Shown here piece after piece: positions 1 to 8,175 of a DNA stretch of 64,000 nt (the first letter of the stretch is position 1; every line of letters begins with the position of its first letter). The stretch is from JBCDBW01 sp039182965 (GTDB lineage: Bacteria > Verrucomicrobiota > Verrucomicrobiia > Verrucomicrobiales > DEV007). The notes beneath the pieces are model-generated. The model worked only from the letters and a program-made list of their open reading frames with translations, ran no database searches and was not told where the DNA came from. A program made the position numbers and the translations under genes. The DNA lies in the NCBI GenBank assembly GCA_039182965.1, contig JBCDBW010000001.1, positions 42,243-106,242 on the forward strand. The letters are read 5' to 3'.

Positions 1-960
1 GAGTTGGGGGAGGCTCGGCGGATTCTTTACGAGCATCGGATCGAGAAGCTGCCGTTGGTGAACGAGGACGGGCAACTTGCGGGGATGATTACAAGCCAGG
101 ACATTGAGAAGCAGACTCTGTATGTGAATGCTGCAAAGGATCCCAACGGGCAGCTTCTTGTTGGTGGGGCTGTCGGGGTAGGGGAGAGTTCCATGGAGCG
201 GGCGGCGGCGCTCGTGGGTGCCGGGGTGGATGCGATCTTCATTGACGCGGCGACAGGTCACACGAGTCGCGTGGTGAAGTTGATCGAGAGTCTCAGAAGT
301 GATTTTCGGGAAACGCCGGTCGTGGCTGGGAACGTGGTAACAGCGGATGGCGCTCGGGCCCTTGTGGATGCCGGGGCGGCGGCAGTGAAAGTGGGGGTGG
401 GACCGGGGTCGATTTGTACGACGCGGGTAATTTCAGGAGTGGGAGTCCCGCAATTTTCGGCGATCCAAGAGGTGGCTCCGATTTGTCGTGAGAATGATGT
501 GAAGGTTATCGCGGACGGGGGGATACGATACTCGGGGGATATTGTGAAGGCCTTGGCGGCGGGTGCGGATCTTGTGATGCTTGGGTCACTGTTGGCGGGC
601 TGCAAGGAGAGTCCGGGCAGCACGGTGAACTACCAAGGGCGGACGTTTAAGGAGTATCGTGGCATGGGATCTTTAAAGGCGATGCGGAAAGGGTCGAGCG
701 ATCGTTATGGGCAAAATGCATCGGGTAAGCTTGTTGCCGAGGGAGTGGAGGCGCGGGTGCCGTATCGTGGTCGTTTGGCCGACATGGTTTTTCAGCTTTT
801 GGGCGGGTTGAGATCAGGGATGGGATATGTGGGGGCGGGGAGCTTGGAGGAACTACGAGAAAAGGCAAGATTCACGCGGATTACGGCTGGGGGCCTGAAA
901 GAGAGTCATCCGCACGACATCGTGGTGACGGAGGAGCCGGTGAATTACTCGAGTCTTTAG
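1..960 (+). CDS. guaB: IMP dehydrogenase, 3' portion (partial)
   Basis: IMP dehydrogenase oxidises IMP to XMP with NAD+, the first committed step of GMP synthesis. The reading frame is open at the window edge, so the N-terminus is missing; the first visible residues are the end of a CBS domain (KLPLVNEDGQLAGMIT). The barrel follows, with the catalytic loop GPGSICTTR carrying the active-site Cys, then the phosphate-binding DGGIRYSGD segment and the flap around EYRGMGSLKAM. The natural stop is at 958-960. guaA follows after about 42 bp on the same strand, so the two consecutive GMP-synthesis enzymes probably form an operon. Identification is secure. Confidence 0.97.
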   Translation, partial: ELGEARRILYEHRIEKLPLVNEDGQLAGMITSQDIEKQTLYVNAAKDPNGQLLVGGAVGVGESSMERAAALVGAGVDAIFIDAATGHTSRVVKLIESLRSDFRETPVVAGNVVTADGARALVDAGAAAVKVGVGPGSICTTRVISGVGVPQFSAIQEVAPICRENDVKVIADGGIRYSGDIVKALAAGADLVMLGSLLAGCKESPGSTVNYQGRTFKEYRGMGSLKAMRKGSSDRYGQNASGKLVAEGVEARVPYRGRLADMVFQLLGGLRSGMGYVGAGSLEELREKARFTRITAGGLKESHPHDIVVTEEPVNYSSL

Positions 961-1002
961 GGCGGGTGGGGCGACGGATTAAGACAATTGGGAGTCGGAG
1001 TT

Positions 1003-2517
1003 TTGGAAACGCAGATTGCAGTTATTGATTTTGGTTCGCAATACACGCAGCTGATTGTGCGGCGGATCCGCGAGTTGGGTTATTTTTCAAAGTTGTATCA
1101 GCCGGAGGAATTGCGTAATGCAGGGAGTCCGGCGGCGGTCATTTTGTCGGGAGGGCCGCGGAGCACCTTGGAAGAAGGGGCACCGGACATCGATTTTGAG
1201 TATCTGAAGGCGTTAGAGGGACCAGTGTTAGGTGTTTGCTATGGCATGCAGTTACTTAATCGGAAATTTGGCGGAGAGGTGGCGCCCGGTGATACGCGGG
1301 AGTATGGACCGGCAAACCTGAAAATTGACGGGAAGAATGGATTATTTTCCGGCGTCAGCGATTCCTCGCAGATTTGGATGAGTCATTCGGACACGGTGAG
1401 TCGATTGCCGGAGGGAGCGACCGTGCTGGGTCGGAATCTGGACGGTGTTCCGGTGGCGCTTCAGTGGTCGGACCGCTTTTATGGGATTCAGTTTCACCCT
1501 GAAGTGAGTCATTCGCATGAAGGGATGACCATTTTGGAGAACTTTTTGAATCTGGCCACAGATGCACCGCGGTTTGAGATCGAATCGTTCAAGGATGAGT
1601 TAATGGCGTCGATCCGCGAGGAAGTGAGTGGACGGAAAGTTGTTTGCGGGGTATCCGGCGGGGTGGATTCGACCGTGTTGGCGGTGTTACTTCATGAAGC
1701 GGGTGTGGAGGTGCATTCCATCTTTGTTGATCATGGGTTGTTGCGGAAACACGAGGGGGACGAAGTGGAGGCGCAGTTCAAAGGTTTGGGGATACCGGTT
1801 GACCGCGTGAATGTCGGAGAACGCTTTTTGGCGCGATTGGCGGGGGTCACGGATCCTGAGGAGAAGCGGCGGCGGATTGGTGACTTGTTTTTGGATGTAT
1901 TCTTTGATCATGCCGGCGAGATCGAACTGTTTGCTCAGGGGACCTTGTATCCAGATGTGATCGAGAGTGCGACGAGTGGGTCGAAGGCGGACCGAATAAA
2001 GACGCATCACAACCGGGTGGATCGGGTGCTTGAGTTGAAGGAAGCGGGAAAGGTCATTGAGCCCTTGCATGATCTGTTCAAAGACGAGGTGCGGGCTTTG
2101 GGAGAAAGTTTGGGAGTGCCGAGCGACTTGGTGAATCGTCACCCGTTTCCAGGGCCCGGCTTGGCGGTGCGTTGTCCTGGGGAGGTGGTTGAAGACAAGT
2201 TAGAGATCATTCGAGAGGCGGATGCGATCTTCATGGATCGTCTGCGGGAAAGCGGATGGTATGACCGTGTGTGGCAGGCGTATGCTGCGCTGATTCCGGT
2301 AAAGACAGTGGGTGTGAAAGGGGATGAGCGGTCCTACGAATTTGCGATTTCGCTGCGGGCGGTGACGAGTTTGGATGCGATGACGGCGGAGTGGGTGGCG
2401 TTGCCGTATGAACTATTGGCGGAAGTGTCGAATTTGATTTTGAATCGAGTTCCGGGCGTGAACCGGGTTTTGTATGATATTTCGACGAAGCCGCCCGCGA
2501 GCATCGAGTGGGAATGA
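1003..2517 (+). CDS. guaA: GMP synthase (glutamine-hydrolysing)
   Basis: GMP synthase aminates XMP to GMP using glutamine and ATP. The N-terminal class I glutamine amidotransferase domain begins IAVIDFGSQYTQL, with nucleophile Cys in GVCYGMQLL and His/Glu in FHPEVSHS. The ATP pyrophosphatase domain has the P-loop VSGGVDSTV, and the C-terminal dimerisation domain ends KPPASIEWE as is typical of the family. Two TTG start codons are possible, at 988 and 1003. I prefer 1003 because GGGAG at 990-994 then sits 8 nt upstream. The protein is about 504 residues, slightly shorter than the E. coli enzyme. It lies directly downstream of guaB. Confidence 0.96.
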   Translation: METQIAVIDFGSQYTQLIVRRIRELGYFSKLYQPEELRNAGSPAAVILSGGPRSTLEEGAPDIDFEYLKALEGPVLGVCYGMQLLNRKFGGEVAPGDTREYGPANLKIDGKNGLFSGVSDSSQIWMSHSDTVSRLPEGATVLGRNLDGVPVALQWSDRFYGIQFHPEVSHSHEGMTILENFLNLATDAPRFEIESFKDELMASIREEVSGRKVVCGVSGGVDSTVLAVLLHEAGVEVHSIFVDHGLLRKHEGDEVEAQFKGLGIPVDRVNVGERFLARLAGVTDPEEKRRRIGDLFLDVFFDHAGEIELFAQGTLYPDVIESATSGSKADRIKTHHNRVDRVLELKEAGKVIEPLHDLFKDEVRALGESLGVPSDLVNRHPFPGPGLAVRCPGEVVEDKLEIIREADAIFMDRLRESGWYDRVWQAYAALIPVKTVGVKGDERSYEFAISLRAVTSLDAMTAEWVALPYELLAEVSNLILNRVPGVNRVLYDISTKPPASIEWE

Positions 2518-2550
2518 CTAGGGGGGGCTAACGGCACGGGGCGAGAGGGC

Positions 2551-3147
2551 TCATTGCGGCGTGGATTTCCTGTGCGTAGACCCCTCAACGTCAGCAGGGA
2601 TCCCTAGGAGGTGTGCGGTTTTCAAGAGGGTGGCGACGGCAATAGCGTCTTTGATACGGCCGTCAGCCGCCATGGCACAGGCCTCCGCGAGGGGCAGTTT
2701 TTTGAGTTCCAATTTTTCCGTTGTCTCCGGCTGAGCATCGCCAAAGGATAGGTCTCGGGCGATATAGGAAACGGCGACTTCATTGGTCGTGCTGTTTGAG
2801 AGCTGGAGTTCGAGGATCGGTTCCCAATTCTGCGCGGTAATCCCTGTTTCCTCCAGAAGCTCACGTTTACCGGCGCTTAGCGTATCTTCGCCGGGGTCTG
2901 CACCGCCTTCGGGGATTTCCCATTCGTAGGTGTTTGTGGGGTAGCGATATTGCCCGACGAGCCATGTGTTTCCCTCGTCGTCGATAGGAATAATCCCCAC
3001 GGCGGTGCGTTTGAAGTGGACGACTCCGTAGATGCCCTCCCCTCCGGAAGGGTTGGTGACTTGGTTTTCCACGATAGTAAGCCAAGGGTTATCGTATTTG
3101 GTCTCGGACTTGTGGGTGGTCCATGGATTCTCTGGCGGTGTGGGCAT
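2551..3147 (-). CDS. Nudix hydrolase (ADP-ribose pyrophosphatase-like)
   Basis: This 198-residue protein has a complete Nudix box: G-x5-E-x7-REUxEExGU is matched from GGADPGE through RELLEETGI at roughly residues 80-102. The N-terminal half (YDNPWLTIVENQV, then GVVHFKRTAVGIIPI) resembles ADP-ribose/nucleoside-diphosphate-sugar pyrophosphatases of the NudF type, which hydrolyse the pyrophosphate bond of small nucleotide conjugates. The substrate cannot be fixed from sequence alone. The gene converges on guaA with a 33-bp gap and no clear terminator. It diverges from the pseudopilin gene across about 150 bp. Confidence 0.85.
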   Translation of the reverse strand: MPTPPENPWTTHKSETKYDNPWLTIVENQVTNPSGGEGIYGVVHFKRTAVGIIPIDDEGNTWLVGQYRYPTNTYEWEIPEGGADPGEDTLSAGKRELLEETGITAQNWEPILELQLSNSTTNEVAVSYIARDLSFGDAQPETTEKLELKKLPLAEACAMAADGRIKDAIAVATLLKTAHLLGIPADVEGSTHRKSTPQ

Positions 3148-3300
3148 GGGTCAATATGTCGAGGTTGGAACGGGACGGTCACAAAACGGTAATAAAGAGG
3201 GAGGATGCTGTCTGTGCGGATGGGAAAGGCGAAAGACTGCTTGGCCTTTCCAGAAAGGGAGGGCAGAGAAACATAGAAAATCGAAGAAAGGAAGAAAACG

Positions 3301-3999
3301 ATGAAAACGAAAGTGCTTGATCAACCGGGCGAGTTGGGAAGGAGCGGATTTGCGGGATTTACGTTAGTTGAGTTGTTGGTGGTCATTACGATTATCTCTA
3401 TTCTGTCGGCCATCGCGGTGCCGGCGTTTCAGAATGTCATTGAGAGTGGGCGTCAGACGCGGGCGCTGGCTCATGCAAAGCAGATTGCGAGTGGGATTCG
3501 GGCCTATGCGATGGATTCGGGCGGTCAATTTCCGATCGGCAAGAACCAGTATGGTCAGGAGATCAACACGGCAAACGATGCGTTTCGGGATCTAGTGCCT
3601 GACTATCTGGAGGATGAACGGATATTTGCCATTGCCGGATCGGGGTGGGGCCCCCGAGCGGATAACAGGATGGATGGGGTCGGGGAGGTTTTGGAGTCTG
3701 GAGAGAATCACTTCGCATACATTGCGGGCTTAGGAGACGCTTCCAAAAATTGGTGGCCTTTGATTGTTGATGGGACGACGGGGAGCGGCGTTTACACGCG
3801 AGAAGAGGGAGTGCGGGGTGGGCGGTGGAAAGGGAAGCGTGCGGTGGTGGTGAATGTCGATGGAAGTGCCTCGGTGACACGATTGAAAGGAGAAAGTACC
3901 CGTCGGTATATTCCTCGGGTGGATGATGAGAGGATGAATGCCTTGAACGTGGAGGCCTATATGCCGGAAGGAGTGCAATTGCTCGAACCGGCGGGCTGA
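3301..3999 (+). CDS. Type II secretion pseudopilin-like protein (N-methylation signal)
   Basis: The N-terminus has a prepilin peptidase site, G followed by FTLVELLVVITI at about residues 20-31: cleavage after Gly, a new N-terminal Phe, and Glu at mature position 5. A single hydrophobic helix runs into VPAFQNVIESGR. The remainder, about 190 residues, looks like a periplasmic pseudopilin head rich in Gly/Asp, which in Verrucomicrobiota and Planctomycetota is usually annotated as a prepilin-type N-terminal cleavage/methylation protein. The ATG is preceded by an AGGAAG-like ribosome site. No other secretion genes are adjacent, so its partner machine is unknown. Confidence 0.85.
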   Translation: MKTKVLDQPGELGRSGFAGFTLVELLVVITIISILSAIAVPAFQNVIESGRQTRALAHAKQIASGIRAYAMDSGGQFPIGKNQYGQEINTANDAFRDLVPDYLEDERIFAIAGSGWGPRADNRMDGVGEVLESGENHFAYIAGLGDASKNWWPLIVDGTTGSGVYTREEGVRGGRWKGKRAVVVNVDGSASVTRLKGESTRRYIPRVDDERMNALNVEAYMPEGVQLLEPAG

Positions 4000-4108
4000 A
4001 GGGCGTGGTGCTTCGGAGTCAGGCAACGAGAGCGGTTTCGACATGGATCTTTCCTCGAAAACGATATTGGGGTAAACTAAGAAAGCGATGTTGCGAAGGG
4101 ACATCCAC

Positions 4109-5341
4109 ATGAATTCGCGGCAACTTCGGACGCTGGTTGTGTTGATGTTGCTCTTGCCGGTTTTACCCATCGGTATCATGGCGCGGTTTATGGTGCACTC
4201 GGTGGTGGAGGAGCGGGAGGAAGCGGTGGAAGCAAGCAAGCAGGTGCATTTATCGGACTTGCGGCGGGCGACGGAATTTGTCCGAGGAGAGATTGAGGAG
4301 GGCGGTTTGGCGGCGCCGAGTGGGTCGCAAGTGGCGAGTGTTGAGTCCTTGGCCACGGTTTATCGGAGGATATTTGGGGACATGGTTACGATTCGTTTTC
4401 TTGATTCGGGAGGCCATGCGGTGGTGACGGATTCGGGGCGTGTGGGAGATGAAGAACGAGTGTCGGTTGCGTTGGACGGCATTTTGGATGGGTGGACCGT
4501 CGAGTTGTCGGGTGTGGGGCATGAGCTGGGGCGAAGTGAGTTTTACGGGCAGCTCATAGAAGCGATGAAGACACCGGTTTTGGTGACGGGTTTGGTGTTG
4601 GTAATCACTTTCTTAGCGGCATGGACCGTTACACGGCAGCTGAAATTGGACGAGTTGCGGAGTGATTTTCTCGCGACAATTGGGCACGAGTTGAAGACAC
4701 CGCTGGCTTCTTCACAAGTGTTATTAGAGACACTTGCTTCCGGCAACGTGGCAGGTGGCAAGAATGAGCGGGAGTATTATGAATTATTGCTAAAGGAGAA
4801 TCGGCGTCTTGGGCAGCTTGTGGAGAACTTTTTAACCTTTCAACGGCTTGAGCAAACGCCTGAGTTTCAGCAGAGTGATGTGTCACCGCGGATGGCCGTG
4901 GAGGACGCGATGGCGATCAGCGGTCCGCGCGCGGAGACTATGGGTGGCCGGGTTTTGGTAGCCGAAGGCGACCGTGATGAACCGGTTTTCGTTCGTGGTG
5001 ATCGGTCCGCGTTGGTGACAGCGTTAGTTTGTCTTATCGAGAACGGTCTAAAATACAGTGAAGAGAAGCCTCAAGTGGAGGTTGGTTGTGGGCTAAGTGA
5101 GGAAGGAGGGGAAGTGATTTTTGAAGTAAAGGACCGGGGACTTGGGATTCCACGGGAAGTGGGGAAGCGGGTATTTGACCGTTTCTTTCAGGTGAATGAA
5201 GGATTGAACCGAACGCATGGGGGGTGTGGATTGGGTTTAGCGATTGCCCAGGCGATCGCGACTGGCCACGGGGGGACGATTGGTTACACGGGGAGGAAAG
5301 GAGGGGGGACCTGTTTTTTTATGAGGATTCCTTGTGAGTAG
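4109..5341 (+). CDS. Membrane sensor histidine kinase
   Basis: This is the sensor of a two-component pair. It has an N-terminal membrane helix (VLMLLLPVLPIGIMARFMV), an extracytoplasmic region of about 120 residues, a second helix (VLVTGLVLVITFLAAWTV), then a HisKA dimerisation domain with the phospho-acceptor His in TIGHELKTP. The ATPase domain shows the N box (LIENGLKYSEE), G1 (DRGLGIP) and G2 (HGGCGLGLAIA). An upstream in-frame ATG at 4088 exists, but the ATG at 4109 has GAAGGGA at 4095-4101 with 7-nt spacing, so I chose it. The response regulator gene follows 29 bp downstream. The sensory domain is not recognisable. Confidence 0.9.
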   Translation: MNSRQLRTLVVLMLLLPVLPIGIMARFMVHSVVEEREEAVEASKQVHLSDLRRATEFVRGEIEEGGLAAPSGSQVASVESLATVYRRIFGDMVTIRFLDSGGHAVVTDSGRVGDEERVSVALDGILDGWTVELSGVGHELGRSEFYGQLIEAMKTPVLVTGLVLVITFLAAWTVTRQLKLDELRSDFLATIGHELKTPLASSQVLLETLASGNVAGGKNEREYYELLLKENRRLGQLVENFLTFQRLEQTPEFQQSDVSPRMAVEDAMAISGPRAETMGGRVLVAEGDRDEPVFVRGDRSALVTALVCLIENGLKYSEEKPQVEVGCGLSEEGGEVIFEVKDRGLGIPREVGKRVFDRFFQVNEGLNRTHGGCGLGLAIAQAIATGHGGTIGYTGRKGGGTCFFMRIPCE

Positions 5342-5370
5342 CAATAGGTGGCAGGAAGAAGCGACACAAC

Positions 5371-6099
5371 ATGCTGAGAGATGATGTAGCAGGAAAGCGG
5401 GTGTTGATCGTCGAGGATGACGCGACGATGCTGCGTGGCTTGCGTGATAACTTTTGTGCGAGCGGGTATGCGGTGACGGTGGCCGAGGATGGGGAGCGCG
5501 GGTTAGATACGATATTAAATGCGCAGCTAGACTTGGTGATCTTGGACATCATGCTTCCCGGCGTGAATGGTTATGAGATTTGCCGAAGGATGCGTCAGGA
5601 AGGCATCGAGATGCCGGTGATCATGCTGACGGCGAAGTCGGAGGAGTCCGACATCCTGTTGGGCTTGGGATTGGGTGCTGATGACTATGTAACCAAGCCA
5701 TTTAGTATCCGAGAGCTTCTCGCACGTGCAGAAGTTGCCTTGCGAAGAGGCTTTGGTCATCAGGAAGGAGATGAGGTGGTGCGATTTGGTGACTTCGTTC
5801 TGGATCGAGGGGCACGAGAGCTTCGTCGTGGAGAGGGCGTTGAGAGGGTGGAGCTTTCTCCAAAGGAGTATGATTTGCTCGAATACATGGCGGGACGACC
5901 GGGGCGCGCGTTGAGCCGGGACATGATCATGAATACGGTATGGGGGTATGATGCCGTGGTGACGGAACGCAGTATTGATCGGTTTGTCACCGCCTTGCGC
6001 AAGAAGATCGAAACCAACCCTCGAGTGCCGGAGTTTATTCAGACGGTGCGGGGATTTGGATATCGCTTTTCCGGCATCGATGCGGCGGACTCGCAGTAG
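5371..6099 (+). CDS. OmpR/PhoB-family response regulator
   Basis: The receiver domain occupies about residues 9-120, with acidic pocket residues in VEDD, phospho-acceptor Asp59 in LVILDIMLPG, a conserved Thr in MLTAKS and Lys109 in VTKPF. A winged-helix trans_reg_C DNA-binding domain fills the C-terminal half (SPKEYDLLEYMAGRPGRALS, ending TVRGFGYRF). The length of 242 residues is normal for the subfamily. Placement immediately after the sensor kinase makes them a cognate pair. Targets are unknown; the small lipoprotein gene just downstream may be part of the same transcript. Confidence 0.92.
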   Translation: MLRDDVAGKRVLIVEDDATMLRGLRDNFCASGYAVTVAEDGERGLDTILNAQLDLVILDIMLPGVNGYEICRRMRQEGIEMPVIMLTAKSEESDILLGLGLGADDYVTKPFSIRELLARAEVALRRGFGHQEGDEVVRFGDFVLDRGARELRRGEGVERVELSPKEYDLLEYMAGRPGRALSRDMIMNTVWGYDAVVTERSIDRFVTALRKKIETNPRVPEFIQTVRGFGYRFSGIDAADSQ

Positions 6100-6162
6100 G
6101 TTCGACGAAGAAAAGCTTTCGCTGGATTGACTTCCGGCGGAGCATCAAAGAGTGTGGCGTCA

Positions 6163-6570
6163 ATGAAGAGAGCGATTGGAATGGTCGGAACAGTGCTGGC
6201 CTTTATAGTGTTTGGAGGATGCAATTTGCCGCCGCGGGGTTTTGATTGGGCTGAGCAGAAGGCCGTAATTCCGAACTATTTTTTACTGACGGGGTATGAA
6301 CCTCTGAACGAGTGGTTGGATACGGCTCTACCGATTCGCATGCAGATGGTAACGATGGAAAAGGCGCTCCACATGAAGCCGCTTACGGGAGTTCATTACC
6401 GGATCGAATACTCTCCTCACGACGACGAGATCACACCTTTCAGCATCGACTCTCCCGGGATGACCCGGCGGCAATTGCTGTGGGGAATCGCACGACACTT
6501 CCGGGTAGGAATGCATGTCGAATACATCGACAACTTGCCTTCTGCCATTGTCGTATCGGAGCGCATTTAG
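6163..6570 (+). CDS. Small putative lipoprotein of unknown function
   Basis: From the ATG at 6163 the product is about 135 residues with a lipoprotein signal peptide ending in the lipobox-like FGGC, so it is predicted to be lipid-anchored outside the cytoplasmic membrane. An in-frame TTG at 6127 would add a non-signal extension and is less likely. The mature part contains no motif I recognise; the C-terminal half (RQLLWGIARHFRVGMHVEYI) loosely recalls short secretin/STN-like domains but not enough to assign. It follows the two-component genes on the same strand, and its stop overlaps the convergent avtA stop by 4 bp. Confidence 0.6.
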   Translation: MKRAIGMVGTVLAFIVFGGCNLPPRGFDWAEQKAVIPNYFLLTGYEPLNEWLDTALPIRMQMVTMEKALHMKPLTGVHYRIEYSPHDDEITPFSIDSPGMTRRQLLWGIARHFRVGMHVEYIDNLPSAIVVSERI

Positions 6571-7841
6571 CGAATGTGCAGGGAGCGCAACTCGCTCGCG
6601 AGAATCCTGATTCCCTCGCGCACTGTTTCTTCCGATTGCGAGTATGTGATTCGGATGCATTGGCGGGAGTGATCCCAGGGGGAATCCAGGCCGTAGAAAA
6701 AATACTCCCCGGGTATGATGAGGAGTCGGCGTTTTTTGAGTCGCTCGTAGAGCTCACGTGTTGAGATTGGCAACTCGGGGAACCATAGCCAGAGAAAGAA
6801 GGCGCCTTCATTCCTATGGATTGCGTATGGAAAATCATCGCGGAACTCCTCGAGGATGACCGCCTGAGCGTGGTTGGATTTTTCTTGGTAAAACGGTTTT
6901 ACGATGGTGTTGCTGAGTTCGATCAGCTTGCCAGACTCGATGAGCGGGAGGGCGATCGCTTGACCAATGTTGTTGTTCGCGAGACCGATGATTGATGTAA
7001 CGGAAGTCAGTCGAGCGATGATTTCCTCATGGGCGACGACGATGCCCGTGCGGGTTCCGGGAAGACCTACCTTGGAGAGGCTGAAGGTGAGGATGATCCC
7101 GGGATCCCAGATCGGTTGGATATCGGTAAAGACTGCATTGGGGAAAGGTGCGCCGTAAGCATGGTCGACGATAAGGGGGACATCGTTTTTCCGAGCAAGG
7201 GTGCGAAGACGAGTCATTTCTGAATCGGTGAGGACATTGCCGCTCGGGTTTGTGGGACGACTGACACAGAGGGCGGCGGTGTCTGGGGAGATATTGAGCT
7301 GGTCGAAATCGATTCGGTATTTGAACTCGCGATCACCGAAACGTTCGATGAGAGGGCGACGAGAGACGAAGACTGATTCTTCAAGTCCTTGGTCTGCGTA
7401 GCCGATATATTCGGGAACCAGCGGAAGGAGGATGCGTCTCATTTCACTCTTTGCGTTCGATCCGGCGAGCAACGTGAAGAGCGTGAAGAAAGCGGATTGT
7501 CCTCCAGTGGTGACGGCGATGTTTTCGGGACCAAGATCCCAGCCGTAAAATCTGTAAAAGCACTGGGAAACCGCTTTGAGAAAGGCGGGGTTACCAGCGG
7601 GGCCGTCATAGTTTGTAAGCATGCGGTCGCAGGCATCTGAATCCGCGATGATTTCGGCGAGGCGATCACGCCAGACCTTCTGCATCGTTGGAATGTGGGC
7701 GGGGGTTCCGCCCCCCATCATGTATAGGGATGCGGCATCCGGTCCGGAAGTGGCCTCACCAAGGTCGGCCATCAGCTCGACGATTCCGGAGTGTCCGGCG
7801 AGTTTTTGACCGACGCGGGATAGAGGGCGCTTGGGATTCAT
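6567..7841 (-). CDS. avtA: Valine--pyruvate aminotransferase
   Basis: This fold-type I PLP aminotransferase of 424 residues matches E. coli AvtA (about 417) along its length. Shared stretches include GGGTPAHIPTMQ, NYDGPAGN, PLVPEYIGYAD, CVSRPTNPSGNV, VDHAYGAPFP and the PLP-lysine segment FSLSKVGLPGTR. The C-terminus NEGAFFLWLWFPELPI also matches. AvtA interconverts valine plus pyruvate with 2-ketoisovalerate plus alanine in the cytoplasm. The gene is transcribed alone on the minus strand and diverges from the PQQ-like gene across 334 bp. I saw no attenuator upstream of it. Confidence 0.9.
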   Translation of the reverse strand: MNPKRPLSRVGQKLAGHSGIVELMADLGEATSGPDAASLYMMGGGTPAHIPTMQKVWRDRLAEIIADSDACDRMLTNYDGPAGNPAFLKAVSQCFYRFYGWDLGPENIAVTTGGQSAFFTLFTLLAGSNAKSEMRRILLPLVPEYIGYADQGLEESVFVSRRPLIERFGDREFKYRIDFDQLNISPDTAALCVSRPTNPSGNVLTDSEMTRLRTLARKNDVPLIVDHAYGAPFPNAVFTDIQPIWDPGIILTFSLSKVGLPGTRTGIVVAHEEIIARLTSVTSIIGLANNNIGQAIALPLIESGKLIELSNTIVKPFYQEKSNHAQAVILEEFRDDFPYAIHRNEGAFFLWLWFPELPISTRELYERLKKRRLLIIPGEYFFYGLDSPWDHSRQCIRITYSQSEETVREGIRILASELRSLHIR

Positions 7842-8175
7842 TGCGAGGGACGTCTGTCGAGAGACGAAAGGCGAAGGAGAGACTCCGCGAAAAGGTGGAA
7901 AAACTCAAGTGGGGACCGTTCGAGAGTTGGTTCGGGGTATGCCGCAATTGTTCAAGGATTGGCGGTTTGGAATCAAGACGAGCTGGACGTAGACTGTAGC
8001 GTGAGTGATGAGGCAAATAGTGTGGATCAGGAGCGGTGGGGGCAGGAGAGCTACTTGGGAGTTGTGGCGTCGACTGAACCGGGGTGTCGTGGGAGTGCGC
8101 GTGAGTCTTCGCAAAGCCTGGCGAACTGAAAGAAAAGCGCTTGTGAGAACGTTGAATTTGGTCCATTTACTGAAC
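7842..8175. other. Divergent intergenic region (avtA / PQQ-like gene)
   Basis: This 334-bp spacer lies between the divergent starts of avtA and the first PQQ-like gene. Open frames run through it, including an in-frame 5' extension of the downstream gene, but they lack signal-peptide or domain features and read as Arg-rich noise. I found no convincing promoter pair, hairpin or RNA. It must contain the promoters of both flanking genes. Confidence 0.5.

Noticed and set aside
8005..8175. Longer start for the first PQQ-like protein
   Set aside because: The extra residues are Arg-rich and hide the export signal that begins at 8176.
7842..8175. Valine/alanine leader peptide controlling avtA
   Set aside because: No Val- or Ala-rich short frame with a following terminator was found upstream of avtA.
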